Below, piece after piece: positions 14,807-15,254 of a stretch of DNA of 15,254 bases. Where the stretch lies: contig CANODN010000019.1 in NCBI GenBank assembly GCA_947564765.1, positions 1 through 15,254 on the forward strand, given 5' to 3'. Each line of letters begins with the position of its first letter. The first letter of the stretch is position 1. The position numbers and the translations under genes were made by a program. This DNA comes from an uncultured Roseburia sp. (lineage in GTDB: Bacteria > Bacillota > Clostridia > Lachnospirales > Lachnospiraceae). The notes below the pieces were generated by a model. It had not been told where the DNA came from, made no database searches, and saw only the letters and a list, made by a program, of their open reading frames with translations.

Positions 14807-15254
14807 GCCATGTACCAAAAAACGGTAATTGCTGCCTTTTGGTGTACAAGTCATCAGAGTAACCGTGCGATCCGAGGAATCCGGCATAACGCCGGTATCA
14901 TAAAAGCTCCGTCCCTTTACGGTTTTAAGCCAGCCGGCATATTCGTCCGTATCTTCAAAGCTGTATGTAAATGAATCCAGATCCAGTTTTGCCTGATAAC
15001 AGGAGTAAATTTCATATCGTTTCAATTCTGTCGGGGTGTAAATCAGGAAAGTTTTATTTTCCAGAAAAAACGACTCATCTACATATTGATTTAGTTTGGC
15101 AAACATAGATTTGTTTTTCATATTGTGTCCGTAGATAAAAGAATTCATACTGCTAAAATCGGGAGATGCTTCTGTGTCCATAAAAATGCAGCCTGAATTA
15201 TTATCCTCTTGAAAATTTCCATAAATACGGGGCGGAAACTTATGAAATGAAACA
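14792..15254 (-). CDS. Class B sortase, 3' part (runs off the right edge)
   Basis: The frame stays open to the window edge and codes the last 153 or so residues; the N-terminus and membrane helix lie outside. An internal ATG at 15181 is not the start, because the residues before it (NFQEDNNSGCIF) match the stretch preceding the His motif in SrtB enzymes. Catalytic residues visible are His in IYGHNM (codon 15125-15127), Cys in TLMTC (14846-14848) and Arg in NYRF (14822-14824). The long segment between His and Cys, with its helix-rich part, is typical of class B. Such enzymes attach single proteins to peptidoglycan through non-LPXTG signals. It faces the operon and is probably transcribed separately. 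The VKTGD protein at 12410-13186 is the best local substrate candidate. Confidence 0.9.
   Translation of the reverse strand, partial: VSFHKFPPRIYGNFQEDNNSGCIFMDTEASPDFSSMNSFIYGHNMKNKSMFAKLNQYVDESFFLENKTFLIYTPTELKRYEIYSCYQAKLDLDSFTYSFEDTDEYAGWLKTVKGRSFYDTGVMPDSSDRTVTLMTCTPKGSNYRFLVHGRLME

Overview
This window looks like a surface-fibre locus from a Gram-positive Clostridia bacterium, most likely a gut Lachnospiraceae-type organism. That assignment is an inference. It rests on the moderate-GC coding style with strong AAGGAGG-type ribosome sites, the LPXTG-type pilins, the Cys/His repeats on a large adhesin, and the pairing of class C sortases with a SipW-type peptidase. No genus can be named from the sequence alone.

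Layout. Bases 1-405 are AT-rich and non-coding: a long palindrome with a T-run, probably the terminator of an upstream gene, then a leader with weak promoter candidates. Twelve genes follow, all on the plus strand and closely packed. First come a coiled-coil protein (406-936) and a type I signal peptidase (929-1540). The pilus block is a 1484-residue adhesin (1604-6058, LPSAG anchor), the major pilin (6147-7928, LPSTG anchor), two class C sortases (8026-9138 and 9141-10040) and a pilin-like protein with no cell-wall anchor (10037-11095). The second block holds two TasA/CalY-like secreted proteins (11113-11667 and 11664-12392), a membrane-anchored surface protein with a VKTGD motif (12410-13186), a MucBP-like surface protein (13188-14267) and a SipW-type signal peptidase (14264-14788). 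At the right edge the 3' part of a class B sortase gene runs on the minus strand and converges on the operon.

How the parts may work together. The class C sortases would join major pilin and adhesin subunits through their LPXTG-type signals, and isopeptide-forming Cna_B/SpaA domains would stiffen the fibre. The SipW-type peptidase would process the TasA-like proteins, as SipW does for TasA in Bacillus. The class B sortase is a candidate for anchoring the VKTGD protein. ATGA and TTGA overlaps and 1-17 nt gaps from 9138 onwards suggest one translationally coupled unit covering both fibre types.

Most unusual points: a sortase with a repeat-bearing cytoplasmic tail, an amidase-like (CHAP/NlpC-P60-like) domain in the adhesin that has lost its catalytic Cys and His, an anchorless isopeptide-type pilin, and the joining of a sortase pilus and a SipW/TasA-like fibre in one operon.
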